This document shows positions 7,848 to 17,284 of a stretch of DNA of 64,000 nt, piece by piece. Positions within the stretch are counted from its first letter, which is position 1. Each line of letters begins with the position of its first letter. The position numbers and the translations under genes were made by a program. Source of the DNA: Pedococcus cremeus (lineage in GTDB: Bacteria > Actinomycetota > Actinomycetes > Actinomycetales > Dermatophilaceae); the NCBI RefSeq assembly GCF_900111375.1, contig NZ_FOHB01000001.1:1-64000 (forward strand), written 5' to 3'. The notes beneath the pieces were generated by a model. The model searched no databases. It was not told where the DNA came from and was given only the letters and a program-made list of their open reading frames with translations.

Positions 7848-8726
7848 TCAGGGAGTGCCCTGCACCGGTTTCAGGGGTGCGCCGCTGGCGAGGATCGCGG
7901 AGGTGAGCGCCTTCGCCGACTCGGCCGGCGCGTTCCGGTTCGTCAGCAGCACGAGGTCGAGGTGCGGCAGCTTCGGCAGCCCGGCCGACGCGGGCAGCTC
8001 GACGAGGTCGGCCGGCATGAGGGTGCGGGCCATGACCGCGACGCCGAGACCCGCCCGCACCGCGGCGAGCACGCCATTGACGCCCTTGACGGTGCAGGTG
8101 ATCCGGCTGCGGCGGCCCACGCGCTCGAGGGCCTGCACGCTGATCGCCCGGCTCAGGCTCGGCGCCTGGTAGACGACGAGCGGCACCTGCTGATCGGGCT
8201 CGAACCGGGTGCCCTCCACCGCCACCCAGACGAGCTGGTCGCGACGCACCAGCTGGCCCCGGCTGGGGCTCGGGGTGTTGGCGCCCCGCTTGACGAACGC
8301 GACGTCGAGGTGGCCCGACTCGACCCGCCGCAGCAGTGCCTCGTTCTGCAGCACGGTCAGCTCGAGGTCGATCCGCGGGTACAGCTGGCGGAAGTCGCGC
8401 AGGATCTTCGGCAGCGGGGTCAGGGCCAGGTCGTCGGTGACACCGAACCGCAGCCGACCGGAGAGGTGCGAGCCGGTGAAGTAGCCGACCGCCCGCTCCT
8501 GCGCGGCCAAGATCTCGCGGGCGAACCCGGCCATAGCCTCGCCCTCGGAGGTGAGCGCCACGCTGCGGGTGTCGCGCACGAGCAGCGGTCGGCCCACGGC
8601 CTCCTCGAGCCGGCGCACGTGCTGGCTCACCGTGGGCTGTCGTATGCCGAGTGCCTCGGCTGCTCGGGTGAAGCTCAGTGACTGCGTGACAGCGAGGAAG
8701 GTCCGCAGCAGCTCGGGGTCGTACAC
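7848..8726 (-). CDS. LysR-family transcriptional regulator
   Basis: 292 residues, full length for the family. The N-terminal HTH reads LLRTFLAVTQSLSFTRAAEALGIRQPTVSQHVRRLE, and the substrate-binding domain starts at about residue 90 with LSGRLRFGVTDDLALTPLP. Segments such as ESGHLDVAFVKRG and VRAGLGVAVMARTLMP are standard. It is divergent from the MFS exporter gene with 148 bases between the starts, the classical LysR arrangement. A dyad with T-N11-A geometry lies just upstream of its own start. The regulated ligand is unknown. Confidence 0.92.
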   Translation of the reverse strand: MYDPELLRTFLAVTQSLSFTRAAEALGIRQPTVSQHVRRLEEAVGRPLLVRDTRSVALTSEGEAMAGFAREILAAQERAVGYFTGSHLSGRLRFGVTDDLALTPLPKILRDFRQLYPRIDLELTVLQNEALLRRVESGHLDVAFVKRGANTPSPSRGQLVRRDQLVWVAVEGTRFEPDQQVPLVVYQAPSLSRAISVQALERVGRRSRITCTVKGVNGVLAAVRAGLGVAVMARTLMPADLVELPASAGLPKLPHLDLVLLTNRNAPAESAKALTSAILASGAPLKPVQGTP

Positions 8727-8739
8727 GTCAGCCGTCCTT

Positions 8740-8756
8740 CATTACGTTTCACAATG
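8740..8756. promoter_or_regulatory. Candidate LysR-type operator
   Basis: CATTACGTTTCACAATG contains CATT-N9-AATG with the T-N11-A spacing typical of LysR-type boxes. It lies 14 bases upstream of the LysR start in the LysR/MFS divergent spacer. One short dyad, so only suggestive. Confidence 0.35.
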
Positions 8757-8874
8757 GCACTTATACGACTCATTCTGCCCCGGAATGGACTTTCGCACCG
8801 TCCGGATCGCCGACAATGGACGGGTTCGCCTGGACCACCAGCACACCACTCGACTCCACCGCAGCAGGACGACC

Positions 8875-10197
8875 ATGACCCTCTCCGACGCAGCTTCTGT
8901 CCGACTCGCCAATCCCCTTGTCCGCCAGCGCCTCTCGCGCTCCTTCCCCGCTCTGACCAACCGCAACTTCCGCCTGCTGCTCCTCGGCCTGCTGGTCTCG
9001 GGCACGGGTGGCTGGATCCAGCGCATCGCGCAGGACTGGCTGGTCCTCACCCTCACCGACAGCCCGACCGCCGTGGGAGTCGTGACGGCGTTCCAGTTCG
9101 TGCCGACGCTGGTGTTGGGCATGCACGGCGGGATGCTGGCCGACAGGTTCTCGAAGCGCCGGCTGCTGCTGGTCACCCAGGTCTCGATGGCGCTGACCGC
9201 TGCAGCCCTCGCCGCGGTGACCCTCGCGGGCCACGTCGAGGTCTGGCACGTCTACGGGCTCGCCCTCGTCCTCGGCGTCATCACCGCGGCCGACAACCCG
9301 GTGCGCCAGTCCTTCGTCTCCGAGGTCGTCAAGGGGCCACAGCTGCCCGGCGCCATCAGCCTCGTCTCCTGCACCTTCCAGATCGGCGCGATGGCCGGCC
9401 CGGTGCTCGGTGGCCTCCTCATGGGATCGGTGGGCGCTGGCTACGCGTTCGCGATCAACGCCGCCAGCTTCATCGCACCGGTCGTGGCGCTGTCGCTCAT
9501 GCGCGACACGGGCGGCGCCTCAGCGCGGCGCAGCTCGGCCGCGGCCCCGGCACCAAGCATCCGTGAGGGGCTGCGCTACGCCCGGCGCACCTCCACGGTG
9601 CTCTGGCCGATCGTGATGGTGGGGGCCTTCGGCTTCTTCACCATCAGCCTGCCGGTGACGCTGGCCGCCTTCGCCAAGAACGAGTTCCACTCCGGCGCCA
9701 GCGGGCTCGGGCTGCTCAACGGCGTGGTCGCCCTCGGCGCCCTGTTCGGCGCCATGCGCACCGCACGCCGCACCTCGATGCCGCGGCTGCGCAGCGTCGG
9801 CGGCGCCGGTGCAGCCCTGGCTGCGGCGATGCTCCTGGCAGCCGCGGCCCCCAACCAGACCAGCTTCACCATCCTGCTCGTGCTGGTCGGCGCCGCGAAC
9901 CTCGGATTCCTCACCACCGCACAGTCACTCGTGCAGGTCGCCGCTCTCGACCACCTGCGCGGCCGCGTCGTCGGGCTCTACATGCTGGTCTTCATCGGCA
10001 GCGGCGCGATCGGGGGCCCGGTGGTCGGGTTCATGGCCGAGCACTTCGGCGCGCGCGTGGCCCTGCTCGCCTCCGGTGCGCTGCCCGCGGTCGTGACGGT
10101 GCTGGTGTGCCAGCGGCTCGCGCGGCGCGCCGACCTGCGGCTCAGCCTCACCTCGTTCTCCGTGCGGATGGTGCGCCCCACCGTCGTGTCGCGCTGA
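8875..10197 (+). CDS. MFS exporter, MFS_3 (EntS-like) type
   Basis: 440 residues from the ATG at 8875; the frame is open further upstream but that part lies over the LysR gene. It begins with FPALTNRNFRLLLLGLLVSGTG, a hallmark of MFS_3 proteins, followed by the motif A loop GGMLADRFSKRRLLL after TM2. About 12 membrane segments are visible, with a soluble loop around residues 208-225. Relatives export siderophores, macrolides or other drugs. It is divergent from the LysR gene, which probably controls it, and convergent with the aldo/keto reductase, 16 bases apart. Confidence 0.85.
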   Translation: MTLSDAASVRLANPLVRQRLSRSFPALTNRNFRLLLLGLLVSGTGGWIQRIAQDWLVLTLTDSPTAVGVVTAFQFVPTLVLGMHGGMLADRFSKRRLLLVTQVSMALTAAALAAVTLAGHVEVWHVYGLALVLGVITAADNPVRQSFVSEVVKGPQLPGAISLVSCTFQIGAMAGPVLGGLLMGSVGAGYAFAINAASFIAPVVALSLMRDTGGASARRSSAAAPAPSIREGLRYARRTSTVLWPIVMVGAFGFFTISLPVTLAAFAKNEFHSGASGLGLLNGVVALGALFGAMRTARRTSMPRLRSVGGAGAALAAAMLLAAAAPNQTSFTILLVLVGAANLGFLTTAQSLVQVAALDHLRGRVVGLYMLVFIGSGAIGGPVVGFMAEHFGARVALLASGALPAVVTVLVCQRLARRADLRLSLTSFSVRMVRPTVVSR

Positions 10198-10213
10198 TCC
10201 CCGGTGGCAGGGC

Positions 10214-11089
10214 TCAGAAGGGCATCGCGATGAAAGGTGAGGAGTAGTCCTCCACCCGCTCGAGCACCCGCGCTGCCTCTTCAAGGGTCAGCTGCGAGCT
10301 GGCCTTCTCTGCCTCGATCATCTGCCGCAGCAGGCGCGTCTCCCCCGCGGTGGCGATGCCGGTGATCTGCGGGTAGGTGCCCAGCACCCAGGCGACGGCC
10401 GCGGTGATCGGCTCCTGCTCATCCAGCGGCCGGTACCAGGTCGAGTACACCTTCGGCTCGTCGTCGCGCCAGTTGCGACGTGCGATGGCCTTGATGGCCA
10501 TCACCGCGGCGTCCGTCCTCGCCGCGGCCTCGAGCAGGCCCTCGAGGTCCTCCCGGTATGCCGGGTCGCTGGCCAGTCGGTAGCTCACCGGAGTCAGCAC
10601 GCTGTCGAAGTCGAAGCGGCGCAACGCCTCGGTGTGCACCGAGGGTGCCGCGTGAGTGTGCCCGGTGACACCGATCGCACCGGCGAGCCCCTCCTCCTTG
10701 GCCCGGACGGCCGCCGCCAGGCCACCACGGGGAGCCGTCAGCAGGTCGAGGTTCTCCAGGTCGCACACCGCGTGCAGCTGGATGAGGTCGACGTGGTCGG
10801 TCTGCAGGCGCTCGAGCGACTCGTTGATCTGGCGCCACGCGGCCTCTTCGGAGCGCTCACCGGTCTTGGTGGCGAGGAAGATGTCGTCACGGATCCGCGG
10901 CATCCAGGGGCCGAGCCGCAGCTCGGCCTCGCCGTAGTCGCGGGCGACGTCGAAGTGGTTGATGCCGGCGTCGAGGGCCTCCTGGATCGAGGCGTCGGCT
11001 GTGTCCTGGTCGACGTCCGAGAGGGAGGCGGCGCCGTAGATGAGGACCGAGCTGTCGTGGCCGATGCGTCCGAGGCGGCGGGTCTGCAT
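10214..11089 (-). CDS. Aldo/keto reductase
   Basis: 291 residues from the ATG at 11089. The catalytic tetrad is recognisable: Asp and Tyr in FDVARDYGEAELRLG, Lys in FLATKTGER, His in LIQLHAVCD. The barrel continues through GAIGVTGHTHAAPSVHTEAL and the C-terminal NAD(P)-binding part GIATAGETRLL. This resembles the actinobacterial AKR subgroup that acts alone on unknown carbonyls; the substrate cannot be inferred. It is divergent from the exported protein gene at 11307 and convergent with the MFS gene. Confidence 0.88.
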   Translation of the reverse strand: MQTRRLGRIGHDSSVLIYGAASLSDVDQDTADASIQEALDAGINHFDVARDYGEAELRLGPWMPRIRDDIFLATKTGERSEEAAWRQINESLERLQTDHVDLIQLHAVCDLENLDLLTAPRGGLAAAVRAKEEGLAGAIGVTGHTHAAPSVHTEALRRFDFDSVLTPVSYRLASDPAYREDLEGLLEAAARTDAAVMAIKAIARRNWRDDEPKVYSTWYRPLDEQEPITAAVAWVLGTYPQITGIATAGETRLLRQMIEAEKASSQLTLEEAARVLERVEDYSSPFIAMPF

Positions 11090-11306
11090 GGCGCTGACGC
11101 TACGCCTGCACCGCCCCGCGGGCGACCGGTCGCCGCGAGCTATTGACGCCTTGCTCGGCACATCGACGCCCTGGTGCCGACTCACCGAGTGGTCGGGTCC
11201 GGGGGTAAGAGGTCGGCCATGCCCCGCAGCCAACTCTCACACCGTCTCCCTGCCGCACCGTGGCTGGACACGGTGCCGACCCGCTGCCACTGCGAAGGGA
11301 AACCCC

Positions 11307-12041
11307 ATGAGCGCGACCTCCACCACCTCGCGGCTACGACTCCTCGTCCCCGGCGTCGCCATCGCTGCACTGCTCGCCGTGCTGGCCCTGGCCCTCCCCC
11401 GGGCCAGCGCAGACGCGCTCGCCGCCCCGGCCACCCATGCCCGACACGATGGTCACGGCGGTCACGGCGGAGCGGTCGCCACCGTCCGCCTGCCGCACAC
11501 CGCCGCCCAGCTGGCCCTCCACGACCAGATGCGGCGACTGTGGGAGGACCACATCACCTGGACGCGGCTCGCCATCGTGACCTTCGCCGACGGCTCCGCC
11601 GGCTTCTCCCCGACCGCTGCCCGGCTGCTCAGGAACCAGGGCGACATCGGCAACGCCATCAAGCCGTTCTACGGCGACGCGGCCGGCAAGCAACTCACGG
11701 CTCTGCTGCGCGACCACATCACCATCGCGGTCGAGGTGCTCCAGGCCGCCAAGGCCCACGACGCCACGGCGTTCGCGTCAGCCAAGGCTCGCTGGTACGC
11801 CAACGCCGACGACATCGCCGACCTCCTCGCCTCCGTCAACCCGCGCTTCTGGCCCCAGTCGATGATGCGCGCCGACATGCGGGAGCACCTCGACCAGACG
11901 CTGGCCGAGGCGGCGAACGAGCTCGCCGGCGACTATGCAGGCAGCATCGCCGACTACGAGCAGGTGCACACCCACATCCTCGCCATGGCCGACCTCCTGA
12001 GCTCCGGCATCATCCGCCAGCTCCCGGGACGCGTGGGCTGA
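11307..12041 (+). CDS. Exported helical protein of unknown function
   Basis: 244 residues from the ATG at 11307, with AAGGGAA as ribosome-binding site. An N-terminal signal (RLLVPGVAIAALLAVLALAL, then ALAAPA) is followed by a His/Gly-rich patch (HARHDGHGGHGG). The remaining 180 residues are predicted helices with a loosely repeated pattern: RRLWEDHITWTRLAIV, then TALLRDHITIAVEVLQ, and MREHLDQTLAEAANEL. I do not recognise a named family; a secreted or lipid-facing helical bundle is likely. The His-rich patch could bind metal, which is a guess. It is divergent from the AKR gene and convergent with the homogentisate operon. Confidence 0.7.
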   Translation: MSATSTTSRLRLLVPGVAIAALLAVLALALPRASADALAAPATHARHDGHGGHGGAVATVRLPHTAAQLALHDQMRRLWEDHITWTRLAIVTFADGSAGFSPTAARLLRNQGDIGNAIKPFYGDAAGKQLTALLRDHITIAVEVLQAAKAHDATAFASAKARWYANADDIADLLASVNPRFWPQSMMRADMREHLDQTLAEAANELAGDYAGSIADYEQVHTHILAMADLLSSGIIRQLPGRVG

Positions 12042-12070
12042 CCGAGTGGGCTGACGGAGGGATGGCCGGG

Positions 12071-12087
12071 CAGCTCGCAGAGAGCTG
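12071..12087. terminator. Weak convergent terminator hairpin
   Basis: CAGCTC-GCAGA-GAGCTG forms a 6-bp stem with a 5-base loop in the 67-base gap between the exported protein gene and the end of fahA. No T-tract. Confidence 0.35.
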
Positions 12088-12108
12088 ACCGAGAGGTGAC
12101 CGAGCGGC

Positions 12109-13290
12109 TCAGGCCTGGCGCGCGGCGAGGATGCGCCCGCGCGCCTCACCGAAGCCGATCCGCGACCCGCCTGCGCCGGGTGCAGAGGCCGTGAGCACCA
12201 CCTCGTCACCGTCCTGGAGGAAGGTGCGCGGTTCCCCCGCCACCTGCACCGGCTCCGTGCCGCCCCAGGTGAGCTCGATGAAGGCGCCGCGGGTGTCCTC
12301 CTCCGGCCCGGAGATGGTGCCCGAGGCGAACAGGTCGCCCGTTCGGGTCGAGGCGCCGTTCACGGTCAGGTGCGCCAGCATCTGCGCGGGCGACCAGTAC
12401 ATCTCGCGGTACGGCGGCCGGCTGACGACCTCACCGTTCCACGACACCTCCAGGTCGACGTCCAGCCCCCACGGCCGCTCCGCCGCGAGGTAAGGGAGCG
12501 GCTTCGGGTCCTGGTGCGGGGTGGGCACCTTCGCCTCCTGGAGGGCGAGCAGGGGCACGACCCACGGCGAGATGGTGGAGGCGAACGACTTGCCGAGGTT
12601 CGGCCCGAGCGGCACGTACTCCCAGGCCTGGATGTCGCGGGCCGACCAGTCGTTGAAGAGCACCACGCCGAACAGGTGCCGCTCGGCGTCCTCCACCGAG
12701 ATGGTGTCCCCGAGGGAGGAACCCGTGCCGACGACGAAGCCCAGCTCGGCCTCGATGTCGAGCCGCACCGACGGCCCGAACACCGGAGCCTCGCCGTCGG
12801 GCCCCTTGCGCTGGCCCCTGGGTCGGACGATGTCCGTGCCCGAGGGGACGATCGTGCCGGCCCGCCCGTGGTACCCGATGGGCAGGTGCTTCCAGTTCGG
12901 AGTCAGCGGATCGGGGTTCTGCGGCCGGAAGAGCCGGCCGAGGTTCGAGGCGTGGTGCTCTGACGCGTAGAAGTCGACGTAGTCGGCGACCTCCACGGGC
13001 ATGTGCAGGGTGACGTCGGCAAGCGGGAAGAGCACCTCGTCGGGCACCTCCTGGCCGAGCCGTTCGCGGAGCTCGGCGCGCACCTGACCCCACCTCTCGT
13101 ACCCCTGGGCCATGAAGGCGTTGAGGGTCGGCCGGGCGAACACCTCGTCCCCCAGCAGGTCGGCCAGGTCGACGACGGTGTCGCCGAGTCGGGTGGCGAC
13201 CCGCGGTTGCGAGCCGTCGACGGAGTAGACGCCGTAGGGGAGGTTGTCGAGTCCGTAGAGGGAGTCGGAGGAAACGGTCACAACGGTCAT
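12109..13290 (-). CDS. fahA: Fumarylacetoacetase
   Basis: 393 residues. It hydrolyses 4-fumarylacetoacetate to fumarate and acetoacetate, the last step of homogentisate catabolism. Family blocks are strong: LPYGVYS at the N-terminus, DFYASEHHASNLGRLFRP, LPIGYHGRAGTIV (catalytic His region), LDIEAELGFVVG (metal-binding Glu), FNDWSARDIQAWEYVPLGP and GKSFASTISPWVV. Its ATG overlaps the stop of the upstream 291-aa gene (ATGA), so the two are translationally coupled. It is the last gene of the homogentisate operon; the exported-protein gene converges on it. Confidence 0.95.
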   Translation of the reverse strand: MTVVTVSSDSLYGLDNLPYGVYSVDGSQPRVATRLGDTVVDLADLLGDEVFARPTLNAFMAQGYERWGQVRAELRERLGQEVPDEVLFPLADVTLHMPVEVADYVDFYASEHHASNLGRLFRPQNPDPLTPNWKHLPIGYHGRAGTIVPSGTDIVRPRGQRKGPDGEAPVFGPSVRLDIEAELGFVVGTGSSLGDTISVEDAERHLFGVVLFNDWSARDIQAWEYVPLGPNLGKSFASTISPWVVPLLALQEAKVPTPHQDPKPLPYLAAERPWGLDVDLEVSWNGEVVSRPPYREMYWSPAQMLAHLTVNGASTRTGDLFASGTISGPEEDTRGAFIELTWGGTEPVQVAGEPRTFLQDGDEVVLTASAPGAGGSRIGFGEARGRILAARQA

Positions 13291-14162
13291 GCGAAGACTC
13301 CTTCGGCGGCCTCGAGGAGGCCGAGGGTGGCGAGGTCGGACACGGGCTCGTCGATGCTGCAGGTGCCGATCGAGCGGAAGCACCAGCGCACCTGCTCGGC
13401 CTGACCCAGCGGCCAGGCACCGGCCGAGGCGGCCAGCGCGGCGCCGTCACGGTCGGCCAGCAGCACGGACGCCTCCGTGACGTCGGCGCCGTCCAGCGCT
13501 GCGGCCACGGCGACGAGGACGTTGAGGAAACCATGCTGCTCGAAGCCCGTTGCTGCATCGGTGTTGCGCACCGCGTGGTGCAGGCCGGCCGTCGCCTTGA
13601 AGGGCACCCGCGCACGCACCAGGGCGACGATGCCGGCACCCAGCTCCGCGGCATCCGGGTAGAGGTCGGCGCGGACGCCGCCGGTGCGGAGCTTGGCGAG
13701 GTATGCCGTGCCGGCCAGCGCGTCGAGGAGGGTCGCGCGACGCTCGTCGCGGGGCAGCTCGACAAAGGCCGTCACACGGCTGCCGTCGGCCGTGCGGGCG
13801 AGGTCGCCTCGGAGGGCCAGGTCGAGTGCCGGCACGACCTCGTCGACCTCGGCCACGTCCGCAGGGACTCCCACCTCGACCGCGCGCACGTCGAGAGCCG
13901 GAACGAGGGCCGCCGCCTCGAGGGCCGCGCGCACGGCTCTCGGTCCCGGCACCGTCACCGAGAGCGCGAAGGACCGCGGCGGCAGCCCTTGCACGAGCGG
14001 GCCCAGTGACGGCAGGGCAGACGCCGCGACGACGAACGGGCCGACGAGGGGCCCCTGCGCAGACGCCAGGTGTGCCAGGTGCGCCGGCACGGCTTGCGCC
14101 AGCGGCACCGAGCCCGGCGGGAAGACCGCGGCATCGTCCAGGAATCCTGTGAACAGGCGCAT
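13287..14162 (-). CDS. Conserved protein of the homogentisate operon, unknown function
   Basis: 291 residues from the ATG at 14162, which begins one base after the hmgA stop; its own stop overlaps fahA. It starts MRLFTGFLDDAAVFPPGSVP and alternates strands and helices, with FKATAGLHHAVRN and EQHGFLNVLVAVAAAL near the C-terminus, compatible with a beta/alpha barrel. It has no thioredoxin/GST features, so it is not the classical maleylacetoacetate isomerase, although that step (between HmgA and FahA) is otherwise unassigned here. Position suggests a role in homogentisate catabolism; a glutathione-independent isomerase is a testable guess only. Confidence 0.8.
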   Translation of the reverse strand: MRLFTGFLDDAAVFPPGSVPLAQAVPAHLAHLASAQGPLVGPFVVAASALPSLGPLVQGLPPRSFALSVTVPGPRAVRAALEAAALVPALDVRAVEVGVPADVAEVDEVVPALDLALRGDLARTADGSRVTAFVELPRDERRATLLDALAGTAYLAKLRTGGVRADLYPDAAELGAGIVALVRARVPFKATAGLHHAVRNTDAATGFEQHGFLNVLVAVAAALDGADVTEASVLLADRDGAALAASAGAWPLGQAEQVRWCFRSIGTCSIDEPVSDLATLGLLEAAEGVFA

Positions 14163-14163
14163 C

Positions 14164-15372
14164 TCAGCTCTCCCCCAGCCTGCGACCGCCCGACCACGAG
14201 AAGGCGTAGGTCCCGTCATCGGTGGCTCGAGCTGCCTCACCGAGGTCGAGCGGGCGGAAGGTGTCGACCATGACGGCCAGCTCGTCGAAGAACTCGGCAC
14301 CGAGCGACCGTTCCATCGCGCCGGGCTGCGGCCCGTGCGGGTGGCCGCCCGGGTGCAGCGAGATCGAGCCCTGCGTGATGCCCGAACCCTTGCGGGCCTC
14401 GTAGTCGCCACCGCAGTAGAACATGACCTCGTCGGAGTCGACGTTGGAGTGGTAGTAGGGCACCGGCACGGCCAGCGGGTGGTAGTCGACCTTGCGCGGC
14501 ACGAAGTTGCAGATGACGAAGTTCCACCCCTCGAAGACCTGGTGCGCCGGCGGCGGCTGGTGCACCCGCCCGGTGATGGGCTCGTAGTCGGAGATGTTGA
14601 AGACGTAGGGGTAGAGGCAGCCGTCCCAGCCGACGACGTCGAACGGGTGCTGCGGGTAGACGTGCACCGTGCCGGCGATGCCACCCGCCCCGGGGCCGCG
14701 GTGCTTGATGAAGACCTCGACGTCCTCGCCCTCGACGACGCGCGGCGTCGACGGCCCGCGCAGGTCGCGCTCGCAGTAGGGCGCGTGCTCGAGGAGCTGG
14801 CCGTACCTGGAGAGGAACCGCTTCGGCGGACCGATGTGCGAGTTGGCCTCGATGGCGTAGATCCGCACCGGTGCCTCCCCGGTGGGCACCACCCGGTGGG
14901 TCGTCGCGCGCGGGATGACGACGTAGTCGCCCTCGGCGACCTCGAGGTCGCCGAAGAGCGTCTCCACCGTGGCGGTGCCCGACTCCACATAGAGGCACTC
15001 GTCACCGATGGCGTTGCGGTACAACGGGCTCGGCGTATCCGCCACCACGTAGGCCAGCCGAACGTCGCCGTTCCCGAGCAGCAGCCTGCGCCCGGTCACG
15101 GCGTCCACGCCGGTCGCACCGTCGTCGAAGAGCGCATGCGTGGAGAAGTGCCGCGGCGCCAGCGGGTGGTTGGGCACCAGGGTCTGGTCGGGGAGCTCCC
15201 ACCGGCGCACGTCGACAACCGCGGACGGGATGTTGACGTGGTAGAGCAAGGACGAGTCCGAGGAGAACCCCTCCTCTCCCATGAGCTCCTCGTAGTAGAG
15301 CCCACCCTCCGGGGTGCGGTGCTGGGTGTGCCGCTTGGGCGGGATGCTTCCCGCGCTGCGGTAGTAGGGCAT
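14164..15372 (-). CDS. hmgA: Homogentisate 1,2-dioxygenase
   Basis: 402 residues. It opens the homogentisate ring to 4-maleylacetoacetate using Fe(II) and O2. Blocks of the family include MPYYRSAGSIPPKRHTQHR at the N-terminus, GDECLYVESGTATVETLFG, GDYVVIPRATTHRVVP, the C-terminal cupin with WDGCLYPYVFNISDYEPITG, and the iron-site segments PVPYYHSNVDSDEVMFY and SLHPGGHPHGPQPG, which supply His and Glu ligands. It lies 18 bases after the monooxygenase and one base before the 291-aa gene, so it is in the middle of the operon. Confidence 0.96.
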   Translation of the reverse strand: MPYYRSAGSIPPKRHTQHRTPEGGLYYEELMGEEGFSSDSSLLYHVNIPSAVVDVRRWELPDQTLVPNHPLAPRHFSTHALFDDGATGVDAVTGRRLLLGNGDVRLAYVVADTPSPLYRNAIGDECLYVESGTATVETLFGDLEVAEGDYVVIPRATTHRVVPTGEAPVRIYAIEANSHIGPPKRFLSRYGQLLEHAPYCERDLRGPSTPRVVEGEDVEVFIKHRGPGAGGIAGTVHVYPQHPFDVVGWDGCLYPYVFNISDYEPITGRVHQPPPAHQVFEGWNFVICNFVPRKVDYHPLAVPVPYYHSNVDSDEVMFYCGGDYEARKGSGITQGSISLHPGGHPHGPQPGAMERSLGAEFFDELAVMVDTFRPLDLGEAARATDDGTYAFSWSGGRRLGES

Positions 15373-15390
15373 GTCGTCTCCTCGTTCTCG

Positions 15391-17283
15391 TCAGCGCACT
15401 GAGGCCGCGGTGGTGACGGCCTGTGCGAAGTCGTCGGTGGACACCCCGTCGGCGAGCAGCAGTGCCAAACGGGCCAGGAAGCCCTCGCGGTCGTCGGACG
15501 GCACCGCGTTGATGCCGTCGGAGAGGGCCAGCCAGGCCGACTCCCTCCGTGCCTCGTCGGCCGGCACGGCCACGACGGCGTCGGCAGGGCCGGCCTCGGA
15601 CTCGACGACCCCCCCGCCGGCCAGCACACGCTGCGGCAGGCCGGCCAGCTCGTCGACGCGACCTCGCGCCAGGAGCAGCCCGTCGGGCCGCACCACGAGC
15701 ACATCGCCGGGCTGGGCACCCCAGGCTGCGGCCACGGCACCGTCGCCGTCGTCGACGACGGTGACGTATGCCGCGGTGGCGGGCTCACGGCACACCAGCG
15801 CCATGGTGGCGTCCTCCGGCGCGAAGGCAGAGGCCAGGGCGTCCCGCAACCGCGACGCGGCCTCGACCGACACCGGGTCGAGCTCGACGCCGAGCACCGC
15901 GAACCCGGTGCCGCGCAGCTCACCCAGCGAGCTCTCCTTGCCGTCGGCCAGCACCACTCGGCGGTCCTCGACCGGGTCACCGGGCAGCAGACCGGTGGTC
16001 AGCGCCTCGGTGGTGGCCACGGTGAGGGCGGAGCGGCGCGCGTGGGTGGCGCTCGACTGGCGCGGGTTGATGAGGTGGCTGAACTCCGGTCGCACGGTGG
16101 CCAGCGCCAGCAGGGCGTCGCGCGTGGTGCGGTGACCGTGGCTGCCCGGGGTCATGATGAGCGTGGACTTGCCGGCATTGGCGACGTTCTGCCGCCACGC
16201 GTCGTGCCGCTCGGCCGAGTAGGTCTGCAGCAGAGACCGGTCCGCACCGGCCGACAGCACCGCGGACAACATCCAGGTGAGGGTCTCGGCGTCCTCCATG
16301 CCGGAGTTGAGGCCGCGGACGCCGAAGATCGGCACGAGGTGGGCGGCGTCGCCGGCGAAGAGCACGCGGTCGTGGACGAAGCTGTCGAGGGCCAGCGCGT
16401 GGGCCTTGTAGAAGCCGTGCCACTCCAGCGTCCACGGGCGGTCGTCACCGAGCCACGCCAGGTGGCTGGCGATGCGTGCGCGGATGCGCTCCTCACGCGT
16501 CTCGACCTCTGCGTCCTCGCTCGGGTCGAGCTGGTAGTCGATGCGCCAGATGTCGCTCGGCTGCCGGTGCATGATCACCGTGGAGCCGGGGTTGCTCGGC
16601 GGGTCGAACCAGACCATCCGCTCGGCGGGCAGCTCACTGACCCAGTGGATGTCGGCGATGACGTAGCGCCCCTCGTAGCTGGTGCCCTGCAGGCCGACGC
16701 CGACGAGTTCGCGCACCGCGCTGCGTCCGCCGTCGGCGGCGACGACCCACCGCGCGCGCAGCGTGCGCGGCCCGTCGCAGGTATCGACGGTGACCGTGGC
16801 CTCGTCGTCCTGCTGGGTCAGCCCGGTGACGGCGGCGCCCCAGTGCAGCGTGACCAGCGGGTGCGCCTCGAGGGCGTCAGCCATCACCTGCTCGAACTCG
16901 GACTGCGAGACGTTGACCATCGGGCCGCGCACGTCGTGCTCGTCGTGCTTCATGAGGAAGTGCAGGACCTCGGCATCGCGGTAGAAGCTCCGCCCGCCCT
17001 GCCAGGGCAGCACGAGGTCGCTCAGGTGCTCACCGACGCCGAGCCGGTCGGCGACCTCGAGGGTGTGCCGTGAGATGCAGATCGCCCGGCTGCCGAAGGA
17101 GACCTGGGTGGCGGCCTCCAGCACGGTGACCCGGATGCCGCGCTGTGCCAGGCCCAGGGCCACGGCCATGCCGACCGGGCCGGCGCCGACGACCACGACC
17201 GGCAGGGCGGGTGCGTCGGCGGGCAGGGAGTCGAACGACGAGGGAGCGTACGGGTGCGGTTGGTAGTAGGGCGAAGTCTTCAT
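15391..17283 (-). CDS. FAD-dependent aromatic monooxygenase (MhpA-like)
   Basis: 630 residues from the ATG at 17283. It has the FAD fingerprint VVVGAGPVGMAVALGLAQRG at about 29-48 and the second FAD motif RVLFAGDAAHLVPIFGVRG at about 310-330. The C-terminal 120 residues look like the thioredoxin-fold tail of the phenol/MhpA hydroxylase group (DVLVVRPDGLLLARG). Homologues hydroxylate a phenol ring using NAD(P)H and O2. Its position directly before hmgA suggests it makes homogentisate, for example from 3- or 4-hydroxyphenylacetate; that is an inference from context. The stop-to-start distance from the MHS transporter gene is one base. Confidence 0.85.
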   Translation of the reverse strand: MKTSPYYQPHPYAPSSFDSLPADAPALPVVVVGAGPVGMAVALGLAQRGIRVTVLEAATQVSFGSRAICISRHTLEVADRLGVGEHLSDLVLPWQGGRSFYRDAEVLHFLMKHDEHDVRGPMVNVSQSEFEQVMADALEAHPLVTLHWGAAVTGLTQQDDEATVTVDTCDGPRTLRARWVVAADGGRSAVRELVGVGLQGTSYEGRYVIADIHWVSELPAERMVWFDPPSNPGSTVIMHRQPSDIWRIDYQLDPSEDAEVETREERIRARIASHLAWLGDDRPWTLEWHGFYKAHALALDSFVHDRVLFAGDAAHLVPIFGVRGLNSGMEDAETLTWMLSAVLSAGADRSLLQTYSAERHDAWRQNVANAGKSTLIMTPGSHGHRTTRDALLALATVRPEFSHLINPRQSSATHARRSALTVATTEALTTGLLPGDPVEDRRVVLADGKESSLGELRGTGFAVLGVELDPVSVEAASRLRDALASAFAPEDATMALVCREPATAAYVTVVDDGDGAVAAAWGAQPGDVLVVRPDGLLLARGRVDELAGLPQRVLAGGGVVESEAGPADAVVAVPADEARRESAWLALSDGINAVPSDDREGFLARLALLLADGVSTDDFAQAVTTAASVR

Positions 17284-17284
17284 G

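Noticed and set aside
13684-15402. 572-codon plus-strand frame over the homogentisate genes
   Set aside because: Antisense to hmgA and the 291-aa gene; no conserved motif.
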